Shown in pieces: positions 11,501-23,300 of a stretch of DNA of 64,000 bases (the first letter of the stretch is position 1; each line of letters begins with the position of its first letter). Origin of the DNA: Brachionus manjavacas. Taxonomy: Eukaryota > Rotifera > Eurotatoria > Ploima > Brachionidae. The notes below the pieces were generated by a model. That model saw nothing but the letters and a program-made list of their open reading frames with translations. It was not told the DNA's origin and did no database searches. Location of the stretch: NCBI GenBank assembly GCA_019054805.1, contig JAHQIY010000003.1, positions 5,208,001 to 5,272,000 on the forward strand, given 5' to 3'. Both the position numbers and the translations under genes were made by a program.

Positions 11501-14500
11501 CCTGCTCTAAATATCCAATTAAGTGCAATTAAATTCAAGCCCAAGAAATCTTCAAAAGTTTAATTTGGTCCACAACTCTTTAGGAAAACTTTTCATCTGG
11601 GAAACAACACCTTGGACATATTTAGAAGTTGATATCCCAAATGACTACCACAATGTTGCAGTTTGTAAATTTATAAAAGTACAACAAGCTTTGTTTTCTC
11701 TGTCATACTTAGGTTTAAGAAAAGGGAAAATTTCTCCGTTGTTTTAAATGACTATGTTAAAAAAAATTATAAAGATTTGAAAATTACAGTTGAAAAATTT
11801 GCTAAAGATTAAATCAAAAAATATAGAAAAATCCATTTATTTTTAGAGCTTAAATTTTTTCTCTTTTTTGCTTTTAATTTCTTTTATTTTTTACCATTTT
11901 TTACAGAAAATTAAATATGGATTTACAAAAAACACGTCATTTTACGTAAAAATTACTAAAAACATTGTGTCAACTTAAAAATGTAATAAAAACAAAGTAA
12001 ACTATCAAAATTTTTTAGAAATTTAGGCATTTTATTACTATAATAATTGATCAAAAATTTTTATAATTTGATTAATAACTAAAAAAAAATAAAAATTCAA
12101 AGGAAGCATTATCACCAAAAAGATTTACACATTTCCAGATGAAAAAGGTTTATTTTGTAAGGTGCAATCTGGCTTTAGGAAACATCGTAGAACGTCATAT
12201 AATCTTGTTTTCCTAACTCAAAAAGTTTTTGAAACACTAGCTAGAAAAAAAAAGCTTGTAATCTTTATTTGACATATAAGGGATTTAGCTAAGCTTAGAA
12301 AGCGTAAATATTTTTTACTGTATCAATAAATTTTCTGAATTTTATTTTTTTTCTCATTTAATTTTGAATTTGTTGTAATTAATAAATACTTACCTTTTTC
12401 TTATTAATTTTAATCTATTTTTTTATTTGAAATGAATTAATTAAAAAAAAATTTTTATGATAAATAATATATATCTTTAATTTTTTTATTCCAAGTGTGG
12501 AAAAAAATTATTTAAAGTCTAATAATAAGGGCTTTAATCAATTTAAGACTCATTCTTTTTTTGATTCACAGTAGCAGTCTTTCAAATATTGTCTCGACTC
12601 GTTCTAGTAATTTTTTTTGATTTGAAAAATAGTGAATTTTCACTTGATTAGAATTAGGAAAACAAAAATCAAAAGATTAAAGCTTGTCATGTCAAACTAT
12701 ATTAATTGTCTCATTTTAAAAAATTTAAAAAAATTCAAATTAATAAAACGATATTTTTTAAGGAGTTCAGACTCGGTGGATTCACGGAAAGAGACATACA
12801 AGGCAAAGTTCATTGATTTTTGAAAAATTTTCACCTAAAAATTTAAAATTTTACCAATGTACAATTGATGAATCAAATTTGTCAGTTGGGATACGCTTTA
12901 GAAAAAATTCCAATGGAAATTTTGAAGGTTTTATTGAAAATTTTAACCGGAATATTAACAGCCGCCTTAAAAAAAGCTCTGAACATAGAGAGCTTAAAAT
13001 GCCGGATTTAAAACTAAGTTTATTATCACCAAATACGAGTCGTTTTAAATTCGGTGAAAGAGTTATTCTTAAATGTTCAACAGATAGCATTTTACCTAAT
13101 TTAAAACTTCAATGGCAAAAGGAAACTGATCAAATTGACCAAGGAATTAAAATAATAGAATTAAATAGAACCCAAACAATTTTAATAATCGATTCATTTG
13201 AGCCTACACATATTGGAATTTATACATGTAATGTTCAGATAAAAAATTCCATTTTTTATGAGCATGGAAATTGGATCAAATTCTTTATCCTTAATTCAAA
13301 ATTTGAAAATTTGTACGAAATCCGAGTCATTTATTCAAAATTAACCCCAAATTTAGCTTACAAAATAAATTCAACATCAAACGCCACTTCAATTGAATGC
13401 AAAGATAGAGGTTATTTTAGTTCAAAATATTTTATATTATTTAAATTAAAAAAAATTGATTCTTTTTTTCCTTTAAGATCAAAATTTACCAACTAAATGG
13501 TTAAAATTATCGAATATGCCCATGCAAATATTAAAGCAATCCAACATTGAATTAGATGCAAATGAAGTAGCTAAATATGAGTGCAGCTCAGAAAACGATT
13601 TTGGAATATCGAAATTTACATTTAAGAATGAAAAAAATCAAATTTACTGGAGTGAGTTTTCAAGCTTGGCGAAAAAATTGCCCGAAATGGCTGCAAAACA
13701 TCAAATATTAAGAGAATTTTCAAAAATTAACTCTCAAGTCACTTTAAAATGTCCATTGAATTCGGATCAAATTATTTGGTTTAAATCAGGAAAAAAAATA
13801 CCAGATCATTATCTGAAAAATTCCAGCCATTTATTCATAAACAGAACTCAATTCTCAGACTATGGGTCTTATGAATGCTCAACTCATGACCTCAAAAAAG
13901 TCCATACAGTTGAATTAATTCTATCAGGTAAAAAAAGATGCAATTTTTTTGGTTTAATATTTAGCATTTACTAATAGAGCCGATTCCGATAATGACTGAA
14001 AATTCATTTTTGCTTTTCAACATTTCGAATTATTTAAAAGAGGATAGATTTTCTCTTAGCATTTCATTCAAGCCGTTTAGTTTAGATGGTATTTTAAAAT
14101 TTCTGACTATATGAAAATTTTAATTTTTCTTAAAGGTGTCATATGGAGTTTGTCTAAAAAGGACGAGAACATCACAGTTAGTCTAAATAATGGAATTGTT
14201 TATTATGAATCTAAACAAAAAAAATCACTAGATGTACTCGTTAAAGTTCCGAAGATAGTTAAACTAAAAAAGTGGAATCAATTGAAAATTGAATTATTTG
14301 ACCAAGAAGTTCTGTTGGTTCTAAATGACCAAAATTTTAAGATTTTTTCTGATTACGATGTGAAAAAGATTGGTAAGAATCTCTGTTTTGGAACAGAAAA
14401 TTTTCATCAGTCAAACTTTATCGGAATTATTTCAAATTTAAAAGTTAATGAATTTAAAATTGATTTAGTTAATTCAGCTTTAAAGAAAAAAAATTTAAGC

Positions 14501-14587
14501 ATTAGAAATATTTGTTCTGGCTCTGAATGCAACATAAATGAAGTTTGTGTTGTCACTCAGAATGAAGTTGGCTACAAGTGCTATTAA
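8550..14587 (+). CDS. Perlecan-like Ig/laminin-G protein, C-terminal part
   Basis: Exons: 8550-8828, 8878-9462, 9524-9883, 9930-10286, 10340-10642, 12763-13410, 13478-13927, 13978-14088 and 14136-14587; every junction is phase 1 and the sum is in frame (about 1181 residues, stop TAA 14585-14587). About ten more Ig units follow, some degenerate (the second lacks the Trp). After the last Ig (SDYGSYEC) come a laminin-G domain split over the last two exons (a SISFKPFSLDG stretch, then IWSLSK and VSLNNG) and a Cys-rich tail with the first cysteines of an EGF-like module. Ig array followed by LG/EGF is the order of perlecan domains IV-V, but domain V is reduced from the usual three LG modules to one. 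The first exon starts in mid-Ig, so it must splice to an upstream exon; 5900 joined to 8550 keeps frame and gives a normal Cys-Trp spacing. AATAAA at 14644-14649. Confidence 0.8.
10705..11970. repeat. Imperfect inverted repeats enclosing a LINE fragment
   Basis: The left copy (about 10712-10790) and the reverse complement of the right copy (about 11884-11965) share the order CAC(G/A)ATGTTT, TAATTTTTAC, a TTACGTAAA-like core and AAAAAATGGTAAAAA. Similarity is clear but not perfect, and the arms are A/T-rich. The same TTTACGTAA-rich motif recurs near 45715-45775 and 53870-53970. Confidence 0.45.
10960..11760 (+). mobile_element. Decayed LINE reverse-transcriptase fragment
   Basis: Translation gives NNIRPISVSNYLAQLFEKLI followed by a TSSNQVGF stretch (10967-11203), the RT palm motif A as SLDGEQAFDK after one frameshift (about 11263-11296), a YYDKSTGVVYIS block, a VDDI box near 11411-11420 and DSHLQELLDSCSKYPIK further on. 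The order fits an RT running on the plus strand, interrupted by stops and frameshifts. The element at 50390-50950 has a similar RT (same YY-x-x-S block), so it may be the same family. Confidence 0.75.
12110..12300 (+). mobile_element. Reverse-transcriptase fragment of a second LINE type
   Basis: The plus strand encodes a block reading QSGFRKHRRTSYNLVFLTQK and then VFETLARKKKLVIFI before a stop, matching the RT region QxGFR-x(3)-T-x-x-N preceding motif A of jockey/CR1-type elements. No other part of the element is recognisable nearby. It differs from the fragment at 10960-11760, so the intron received at least two insertions. Confidence 0.65.
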
Positions 14588-15811
14588 TTTTGACAGTAAA
14601 AATCATTTTTAAACTAAAACCATGTTAAAAATCTAAATTAAATAATAAACAGTATTAATATTCATAAGTACTTAAATCAAGTAACCAGTTTCTGTTCAAA
14701 CTCTTAAAAATTATCTTATTTCAAGGAGTTTTAAAATGAACCCAAAGATAATATTTTGTTTATGTAAATAAATTTGATTTCTAATTTTATTCTATGTAAA
14801 TTCTAGATGTTTTGTTTGTAAAATCTAAATTTATAATAATAAATAGTTCTTATATAAATTTTACATTTTATTTTAAATTCAGTTATTTGATATTAAGATT
14901 CTAAATTTAATATTCTATTCAATTTCATAGGGTTAGAAATTCAAAGCTTAATTTTTGATTCAACAAAAGAAAATTATCAAAAGAGAAATATTAAACCATT
15001 TTAGTAAGGGAAATTTAAAATAAAGACTGAATTTAAATTTCAAAATATTTGTTTAAAATACATCTTTCGGTTTGCCAGCAATGATATTATTTAAAAAGTT
15101 TATTCGAAATTTAGCTCCAGCTAAATAAAAAAAAAGGAATAAAAACTTCTCTGATTTAGTTTTTTTTTTAATTTAAAAAATTCAATACATCATTTTTTGA
15201 GTTGATAAACCCACCATGCTTTAAATGTAACCTGAGCATAAATTTAAGCAAGATAATTTTAATCAAACCAAAATCGAAAAAGCAAAATTCTTGATCAATA
15301 TCATTACACTGCAATTTTAAAGATGACTATCCTTTTCTACAATGCAAATTAAAGCTTCGTAAGCCTTTAAAATATGAAATCTTCAATGCAATTAAATCAA
15401 ATTATGTAGCTAAATTATTTTAATCAAATTTGAAATATAATCAGAAATTTTACTAATCCAAAAAATCGAAATCTTAAAAAATCTCCTCACGAATTATATT
15501 TTAGTCTCTTATTTGAAATTAATTACTATATTGAATAATAATAAAAAGAACATTACTTTTTTATCTTAATATTTTACTACCAACACATCATGCTTTTTTG
15601 GAATATTTTACAAATTATTTACTGAGCATAAATTTTTTTATTGAAAAACACATCAAATACCAGCTTCCAATGTTGATGTGATTCCTTGAATTTTTTTTTA
15701 AATTGAAAAAAAAATGATAAACACTAGAGCATAAACAGAAAATTCATTTAAAATAATCAAGTTTCATTATAAACGAAGCTAATTAAAATTTTTTATTATC
15801 AAATTATCAAA
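14588..15811. other. Intergenic, nothing recognised
   Basis: Holds the 3' UTR of the Ig/laminin-G gene (AATAAA 14644-14649) and the upstream region of the TIR gene. No ORF, tRNA or repeat with support. Confidence 0.6.
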
Positions 15812-16713
15812 ATGACTAAATTTGATATTTTCTTATCATACCAATGGGCAATTCAGGACAAAGTAAAAGAGCTGCATCGTCAGCTTACTCAGTCGGGATT
15901 AAATGTTTGGATGGATATATATCAACTGGCTGGTGGTAATCTTCATACTGAAATAGTAAACGGTATTTCCAATTCTAGGATATTCGTTTGTTGCATAACA
16001 AAAAAATACTCTGAGTCCAAAAATTGTGAGAATGAACTTTGTTTTGCTTATGATTCAAACAAAAAAATAATTGCCATCATGTTTGAAAAAGTTACTTTGG
16101 GTGACCTGATGGGGGTGGGTCTAATGTTGGCCCGACTTTTAAGAATAAATGCATTCGACGATGAAGAGTTTCCTTCCAATGCCGAATCTGAGCGATTTTT
16201 AGAACTTTTAACAGCTTTAACACCTGATAAATCAATTTCTACTAAAAGCTCAGCAACCAAATATCTAAAAAATGCTTCGATAAGTAATTTTATTTAATCT
16301 TTTAAGATAAGAGAAGATTTTGGACTTTTTAAGGTAAGCAAAATTCTGAGCAAAAAAAAGATGGCGAAAAAGTGAATGGTTTTGAGAATACTGAGGAAAA
16401 TCAAAACAATCCAGAACAAATAAGAGATTTTTCTTCTTTATATCAGAGTGTGTATCATCAAAATTCTGTTTTCTTTCCAAATGTTCAACAAGCCACCAAT
16501 TTTTATTCAAATTATGGATCCAATTTTAATCCAGCTTATCAAAGACAGTTCAATCCTGGTCAATCAGATACGATTTTAACATCAATTAAGGACAAATTTA
16601 AATCACTAACTAACAAAAACAACACAGGAACCACGCCGCAAGTGAGCAATCCTAGCGAACTATTTCCGTACTATAACTACAATCCTTATCAATATCCTCG
16701 GACAAATTTTTGA
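15812..16713 (+). CDS. TIR-domain protein with Asn/Gln/Tyr-rich tail
   Basis: Two exons, 15812-16283 and 16334-16713, separated by a 50-base GT-AG intron in phase 1; 283 residues. The TIR domain occupies about residues 3-140: FDIFLSYQW opens it, the BB-loop region reads LNVWMDIYQLAGG, and S69-x-x-C72-x-x-E75 (SKNCENE) matches the Ser/Cys/Glu motif that carries the catalytic Glu of NAD-consuming TIR domains such as SARM1. No signal peptide, membrane segment or death domain is present, so it should be a cytosolic stand-alone TIR. The second exon encodes a low-complexity tail of about 125 residues rich in Asn, Gln, Tyr, Phe, Ser and Pro, ending NPYQYPRTNF. Whether it hydrolyses NAD or only makes TIR-TIR contacts cannot be told. 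AATAAA follows near 16933. Confidence 0.85.
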
Positions 16714-19209
16714 AATTTTAACAAAAAATTTAAATGAATATTTTCGATTTGATAACATCAATTTGCTTATTTGATTAGATTTTTACTAAAATATTTTTAA
16801 ATAGTAATACATCAGCTTTTTTTGTTTGAACTTGAACTAAAATTTAAATTTTTTTTATTTTGAAATATTTAATAGATTTTTCAGTTCTTGATAAAATTTT
16901 TTTTCCATTATTTATGCAAAATGAAAATTCAAGAATAAAAATCTTTACCATGCACAAGAAACACAATTTTCAATTTAATAGATCGCAAGATTTTTATTCT
17001 AAAAACATGGATTAAGTCTTTTTCATAAAATTATTGCAAATATTTTAAAATGGTAATTTTTTTTAATTTAATAAATAATGAATAAAAACGCTGCAATACC
17101 TCTTTTTATTGAATTAAAAATAAATTTAAAAGTGCTTAGCTTTGTTATTAAAATAATTATTTGATTTGATTTCGTGATCAAATAGTGAACAAAAATAATT
17201 TTTTATTCTGCATCCCTCATTCAAATTTTAAAATAATAAAAACTGAATTTTTTTTATTGCGTGACTTAAAGTTAAAGAAAATTATCTCTTTAATTTAATT
17301 TCAAAAATAATGTACTAAAATTTGGGTTAAATTTATATCTAAAGTACAGACGGTGTCTGAAAAAACAAAAATCACATCAATCAACGAAAAATAACTAAAA
17401 AAATTTAGCAACCACGTTGTTCAATTTTTCTTCACTTGATTAATCAACTTTTTTAATTTATTTTAATATTTTTATTTAGTTTTTCTTACTGAGTTGATAA
17501 AAGCTACATGTTGTTGGGAGAAAATTTATCAGTAAATCGAATCAAGTATTTTAAATTAAGTTTATGTAATTTTTGATTCAAGAAAATTTTTTACTAAAAT
17601 AAATTTCCAAACCTGAATTTATCACAACTCAGCTAATTTGATGAGCTTCGTTTAATTTTGATTATTAAAAAAAGTCTAGTTTTAGCCTAAAATAAATTAT
17701 TTGATTTAATTTTCTTTTGAAGTATATTAAATTTATATAAGTGTCGAACAGATAATTAAGCGTTTATATTGATTTGGGCTAATGAACAAAAACAAAAATT
17801 GAATTCATTTTGAAAATTTTATTTTATTTTTTATTTACATTTTTAACTTTTTTTTGGCAGAAAAAAATTTAAAAAATATAATCATTTTTGTTGGTAAATA
17901 AAGGAGAAAATAAAAATAACAAATTATAAAACGAGAGAGAGAGAGAAAAAAAGAGAAAAAAAAAGATAAAATTAAATTAAAATATTTTTGATATTTTGAA
18001 GTACAGTTGGTAAATGTTAAGCTTATGTTAAAACCTATCATAATAAGATAATTCTAAAGGTTGAAAATACAACAAAAAAAGTTAAATCTAGCAAAGAAAA
18101 AACACCCGGCTTGAAGAGAACTTGAAGTTATCTCTTTTAAAAAACAAAAAAATTAACATAAGGCATTTTTTGCATGAGTTTGAATACAAAAAATGCAAAA
18201 AGAACCGTGAGAAAATTATTAAAGTATGAAATTTCATACAAAACCAAAAATTTGAACACCGAATTTTAAATAATTCATGTGATTAACACCGGAAGGGTAG
18301 TATTATCTATTGAAAAAAAATAAAAAGAAACAATACTAAGGGTCACATTCTCTTAAAAAATAACTGGCTCGAATCTTGGGAACTTGGTAAAGGTAATAAA
18401 TATAACCTTGGACGACTTGGATTTAAGATAAAAATAAAATTCTTGATTTTCAAAAAATCGTCTCACCTAAACTAAGGTCCATGGCTGAGTAAACAAAAAT
18501 CTGAGCAAAAATTTTCACTTAAAAAAATAATGCTGCAAAACATTAAACCATGATCATCTATCTTAAAGCTAAATCGTTCGGTCATTGGTAAAGTTATGAG
18601 TAAAACTAATCTAATAACATTAATTTATTTATTTATTTTTGTTCAACATTTTCATAAAATAAAAAGGTCTAGTCCGGAAATAACAAAAGACTCACGGTCA
18701 AAGTTAACAGAAGAAAACAAGAAGAAACAGACAGAAGCTGTTCGTGTACACTTAGACATATATCGTATAAAAAAACTAACTCTAACTGGGCAATTTGCTT
18801 CAAGATTGTCGTTGATTGTTCTGGTTGCACTCATGTTCATTTAAATAAGGGCTCCGAAGTCGGTACCAATTGCATAAAAATATTAGATCACAAGAAAAAA
18901 TAAAGAAAAGGGAAAATAATTGTATCGCACCATATTTCTGTAACAAACTACGGAAAACAAATTTTAAAAATATTGAAAAATTTCTTCTATCATTGCTTCA
19001 GGTTTAAATGTATTTTTTGTTTAAAACAAGAGAGAAAAATACTATTTTTTAAAAAGAAATTTAAAATCGAACTCTTCGGCTCTGTTTTAACACTCAAATT
19101 TTTGATTCTCTTTAATGTTAATATTAATGACCTGATAAATTATTCTACCGATATAAATATATATATATTTTTTTTTATAGACGATTTTCGTTCAAGACTA
19201 AAGGTGAAA
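16714..19209. other. Intergenic / 3' flanks of TIR and FoxN genes
   Basis: The two genes converge here. Several TTTATT (minus-strand AATAAA) sites near 18620-18640 could end the FoxN transcript. Frames such as 17835-18041 and 18596-18844 lack recognisable features. A GA-rich simple repeat lies at 17932-17966. Confidence 0.55.
17932..17966. repeat. GA/A-rich microsatellite
   Basis: GAGAGAGAGAGA run followed by A-rich GA interruptions. Confidence 0.8.
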
Positions 19210-21465
19210 TCATTGAATATTAGAGCGGATTGTTTGGTTGACTGTGGACAGTATTGAGGGATCAATGTTAATATCGGCGCCTATATATTCAAGTTCCTTT
19301 TCAACAAAAAAAAATAAATTAAATTTAAACATTTTTGTTGATCATATTTATTGAAACAAAAATTTACCTCGTCTTTAATGTTTGTGTTTAAATCCAAGAT
19401 AAAATTTTTATCATAGAACTGATTGTTTGACTGCTGGACTGTCGGTGATTGCTGAGTATTGTTGTTGGAGGCTGTGGCCATTTGTTGGTTTTCGATTAGC
19501 TTGCGTTGACAGGTGTATTTTTTAATACGCTGCTCGCCACGTTCTATCTTGTTCAGATCATCTGGCCGGGACATGCTCAGTCTTATATTGACAGGATCAC
19601 GTTGACGGCAACGTTTGCACTCTTCCTCGAGTTTTTTGCACTTTTCCGGATTCAACGCCCACAGGCAACCTTTTTTCGAGCCATTTGTCGGGTTTTCTAT
19701 TTTCTCGAAGCATTTGTTCAATGACAAATTGTGTCTGATTGAATTCTAAAAATGGAAAATAATTATTAGATTTTTTTTTCCAAAAATTTCAATCCGTACT
19801 TTCCATCCATCTCTAGCTGTTTTGTAGTACGGAAAGTTCTCTCTTTAATATCAGTAAAAAAAATTTTAATAAAAAATAAATAATTCAAATTTATCTCTAG
19901 TATCCTGGACACAAGTTCAAAAAAGTGCTTTAAATTTGCTAATTTTTTAAATAATCTTTTTTGTTTGTGGTTGCTATCGCTTAACTTCCAAGATACCATT
20001 AATTAAATGCTTACATAATAAATTCGTATATGTCACTAACTGGTAGAGTACCAGAATCACTGTTTCTTAGTGCCATGGCAATCAAACACGAATACGAATA
20101 CGGAGGTTTGGGATAAGCCTTAAGTAATAAATTATGAGTTAGAAAAAAAAAACAAATAAAAAAAAAACAAAATACTTTTCCATCGCTTCTCATAGCCACT
20201 TGGGTAACACAGCCATTTTGGCTGTTTGCGTTGTTCTGACTCGATGTCGAATTTTGTCTATTTTTAATTTGCTTAATGGTCTGACTGGTGTTGCCATTGA
20301 TTAGTTGTTTGTACTGAATTATGGTCTTGGTATTGGGCGAGCTGTCGGTTTTGGCGCCCATTGGCAAACTGATCGGCAATTGTAAACTTTTTGCCTCCAA
20401 ATTCTCCTTGGGTATTTTGATCACACTTATTTGAGAGTTGTTTAGAAGAATAGATCCATTGGAGCCCGCTTGAGCATTGGCTACTTGTGTACCGGGTGTA
20501 TTTATGTTAAACAAAGGCTCAAATTTGGTGGCTATAATGACTTTTTTGGGCTGATATTCCGAATTTTTGTAAGTGCTGTTTGCTATGCTCGAATTGCTGA
20601 AATTGCTGTTCGAGTCGCTTTCGTTCGAATGGCTCGATTCACCATCGCTATTAATGGGCTCTTGCTTGACCATGCTAAAAGTTGATTGATTGTGGGAAAA
20701 TTTACAGCGTTTATTTTGCTGATTTTCATTAAGATCAAAGTTTGTCTTGTTACTGGAGCCTTGGCCGACTCGACTAGCATTTACCACAGAAGTGGGTAGT
20801 TGGACATTTTGAAGTCCTTTTGCATTCACCATTTGAGACTGATTGGCGCTATTTTCCGCCGCATAATTTCGGTTTATGTCCATAGGGTTCACCACCGAAT
20901 AAAGACTGTAATTGTTGGAGGAAAAATTGTCGTGTATGTACTTGGACTGGGTGGGATTTCGGCCGGGACTGTTTGTGTTCAGGGTGAAGTCGTCCAGACT
21001 GTAGTTATTGAATTGGTTCGGAGAAAGACAAATGGGCGATGACTGGTTGGAGGAGCAGTTGGAGCTGGTCTGATAGTTGGCCAGCGCAGCGGCCAACGAT
21101 GAAGACGATGCCGATAAGGAGAGAGGCGAGGGTGCTGATGACGAAACTGTTGAAATGCTCGCCGAGGACACTGGCGAAGATTGGTAGGAGCAGTGAGACG
21201 TGCTCAGCGAGCTCGAGTTAATGATGCTGTTGTAAGTATCGTCCAGATTGTTCAGTGTGGACGAGAGCGGGTCCAGATTTAGACTCGACTGGTTGCAGGA
21301 GGACAGCATCAGGTCGTCGAAAAAGTTACTGCCCGGAAATTGGTCATCATCGAAGCTTGGCGATGAGCTGCTCGATGTGTACAGCGCTTTCAGGTCATCC
21401 TCAAGCATTTCGCTCAATTTGTCTCCAAATGACGGTATGCAATCAATCATTAGATCCATGTTCAT
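19210..21465 (-). CDS. FoxN1/4-type forkhead transcription factor
   Basis: Five exons on the minus strand: 21465-20176, 20118-20015, 19842-19800, 19745-19368 and 19296-19210; junction phases agree and the total of 1902 bases gives 633 residues. The forkhead domain starts near residue 433 with [18 protein letters not shown], continues [10 protein letters not shown], then [14 protein letters not shown] on the 43-base exon, and [18 protein letters not shown] with [19 protein letters not shown]. The [10 protein letters not shown] recognition helix and KGCLWALNP wing are characteristic of the FoxN1/N4 subgroup. Residues 1-430 are Ser/Asn/Gln-rich and presumably disordered; the last exon is acidic-hydrophobic ([16 protein letters not shown]), possibly a transactivation segment. 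Nuclear DNA-binding regulator; FoxN1/4 proteins act in epithelial and neural differentiation in vertebrates. FoxN1 versus FoxN4 cannot be separated here. The apparent read-through of the first intron (20119-20175, 57 bases, a multiple of three with no stop) is Phe-rich and breaks the forkhead start, so I treat it as an intron. Confidence 0.9.
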
Positions 21466-23300
21466 TCAACTGATAGAAAATATTGCTCGTTTTGAATTTA
21501 ATTTTTAAGGAAAAAACAAAATTTTTTTCAACTTTTTTTTGTTATATTTTTAATATAATTTCTGCTTTTTGAGAATCAAAAAATAAGAAAAAAAATTATT
21601 TTTAGAGGTGTTAAATTTTGAATTTTGAACCAAGACTAAATTTAAGATAAAAGATATTCGAATCGAGCTGAAAAGAAACTCGATTCAAACAATTAATTAG
21701 AAATATCCTAGCGATTAGACTTTGGGTTAGAGCCTCAAGGCTTGCTCCGAGTACCACGATTCATGATCGCACTTTTTTTTTGTTGAATCTATTTCTGAAA
21801 ATTCGAACACTAAGACAATAATTTGAAAAAATTAAAAAATTAAAAAAAATTTTAAAATTTCAAAAAATTCAAATAAAATATCTTCACATGTTGAATTAAA
21901 ACATTCATACGAATCCCCTTAACAATTTAGAACACAAAATTTGCAAGTATTTCTCTTAGCCCGGAGAGACTAAAAGTAGAAATTTTTGATTCATCATTCT
22001 CATTAAACTTGTAATTATCACAGTTACATTTAAATCAATGGATCTCGTTTTTTTACTCTTCATAAACAAATTTTTAGCCAAATAAAACTAGTTTTTTTAC
22101 AAAGTCTATTGCTTGGCAAATTAGCTAAAATTTAATAAAGAAATGCAAATTTTATAAACCGAATATTTGGTCTTCTTCAACCATTTATTACTTCTAAAAA
22201 TGATCATACTATTTCGAAATAAAACTTTTTTTAAAATTGATATTTTTTTTTCAAAAAAAAAAAAAAACAAGATAAAAATCTAGATAGCTCTTTCAATTTC
22301 AAGTGAACTCTACAAGTAAGTTGAGCAAAATAGAATCAAGATTTACCTTTACGAATCGAGGTCTTATCGGCCGCACAATGACTCATGAATATTCTTTTGC
22401 CAGAAATTAGAAAAATAATTTAATTTTACTCCTAAGAAAAAACACTCGTTTGGCAGCGCTGAAAATAATCAATCATCGCTCTAAATTGGTCGGCAAAAGC
22501 CAGACTTGAGCAAAATTAAGAAAAAAATTTCGGTGCAAAACAGATAGAAAAAAATGTACTTCCTAGAGCAATTAGATTATATCATTTATTAGTATTATCG
22601 ATTTTCATGACGTTAGTCAACAAAGACATTTATTTTTCTAATATAACAAAAACGTGTTTGCATTTAAAACTAATAAAAAAATTCCAACAAAAAAAATGTA
22701 TTGATTTCTTGCATAAATTACATTCTGATTGAAGCCGCCTTAATTGGAAAGAAGCCTTGGTGTTGAACACTTTTTCGCGCACAAAATGCAATCGTGCACA
22801 TTTTGGAATTTTTGCCAAAATTTTAATTTTTGATAATTACATAGGCTCTATAATGCACTACAATGTAGCATTTCGAAATTACATTAATTTATCATAAAAA
22901 ATTTTCAAAGAACCATTTTGACTGACTTTTGGAAACATAAAAATCAATTAAATTTTTAACATAGTTTACAACACAAATAAAAAACTTCTTGGGCCCTGAA
23001 ATCTTATTATTATTTGTTTGCTGAAGCTCATTTTTTTTCTTAATCTGGAACAACTAGAAAACAACAATATGAGCTAAAATCTAGTTATTGTCGTCATTAC
23101 AAAATTTGTTATTAAACACACAACTTAATGAAGATCAGATCAAAAAGCTCTTCTGAAAATACCTTTCCTAAATGCATATTTCAAAGCAATCAATTTACCA
23201 CTCGCAGATAAATCCAATTTGCACCCGTCATTATTTTCTTAAGTCTGACGTGCTTTGATTTTTTATTTGCGCAGTATTTGTGCCATTATTTTAATCTTAG
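21466..23300. other. FoxN upstream region
   Basis: 5' flank of the FoxN gene. Minus frame 22630-22818 is not convincing. No TATA box stands out. Likely to contain promoter and enhancers, but no specific site can be supported. Confidence 0.5.

Larger units (their letters stand above)
10643..12762. other. Large intron of the Ig gene with two retroelement remnants
   Basis: The donor GTAAAC follows the exon end at 10642 and the acceptor TTTTTTAAG ends at 12762. The 2120 bases hold a plus-strand RT fragment (10960-11760) flanked by imperfect inverted repeats and a second, different RT fragment (12110-12300). The short 63-codon frame at 12632-12823 runs into the next exon in the wrong frame and is not coding. 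Confidence 0.7.

Noticed and set aside
20119-20175. Phe-rich insertion within the FoxN open frame
   Set aside because: It has GT-AG ends, 57 bases, no homology to forkhead and its removal restores the KPPYSYS start; it is an intron that happens to be open.
21039-21508. Plus-strand frames overlapping the first FoxN exon
   Set aside because: They are antisense shadows of the Ser-rich coding exon.
21721-21775. Possible tRNA-like patch near GCCTCAAGGCTTGCTCCGAG
   Set aside because: No acceptor-stem pairing or GGTTCGA-type T loop could be found.
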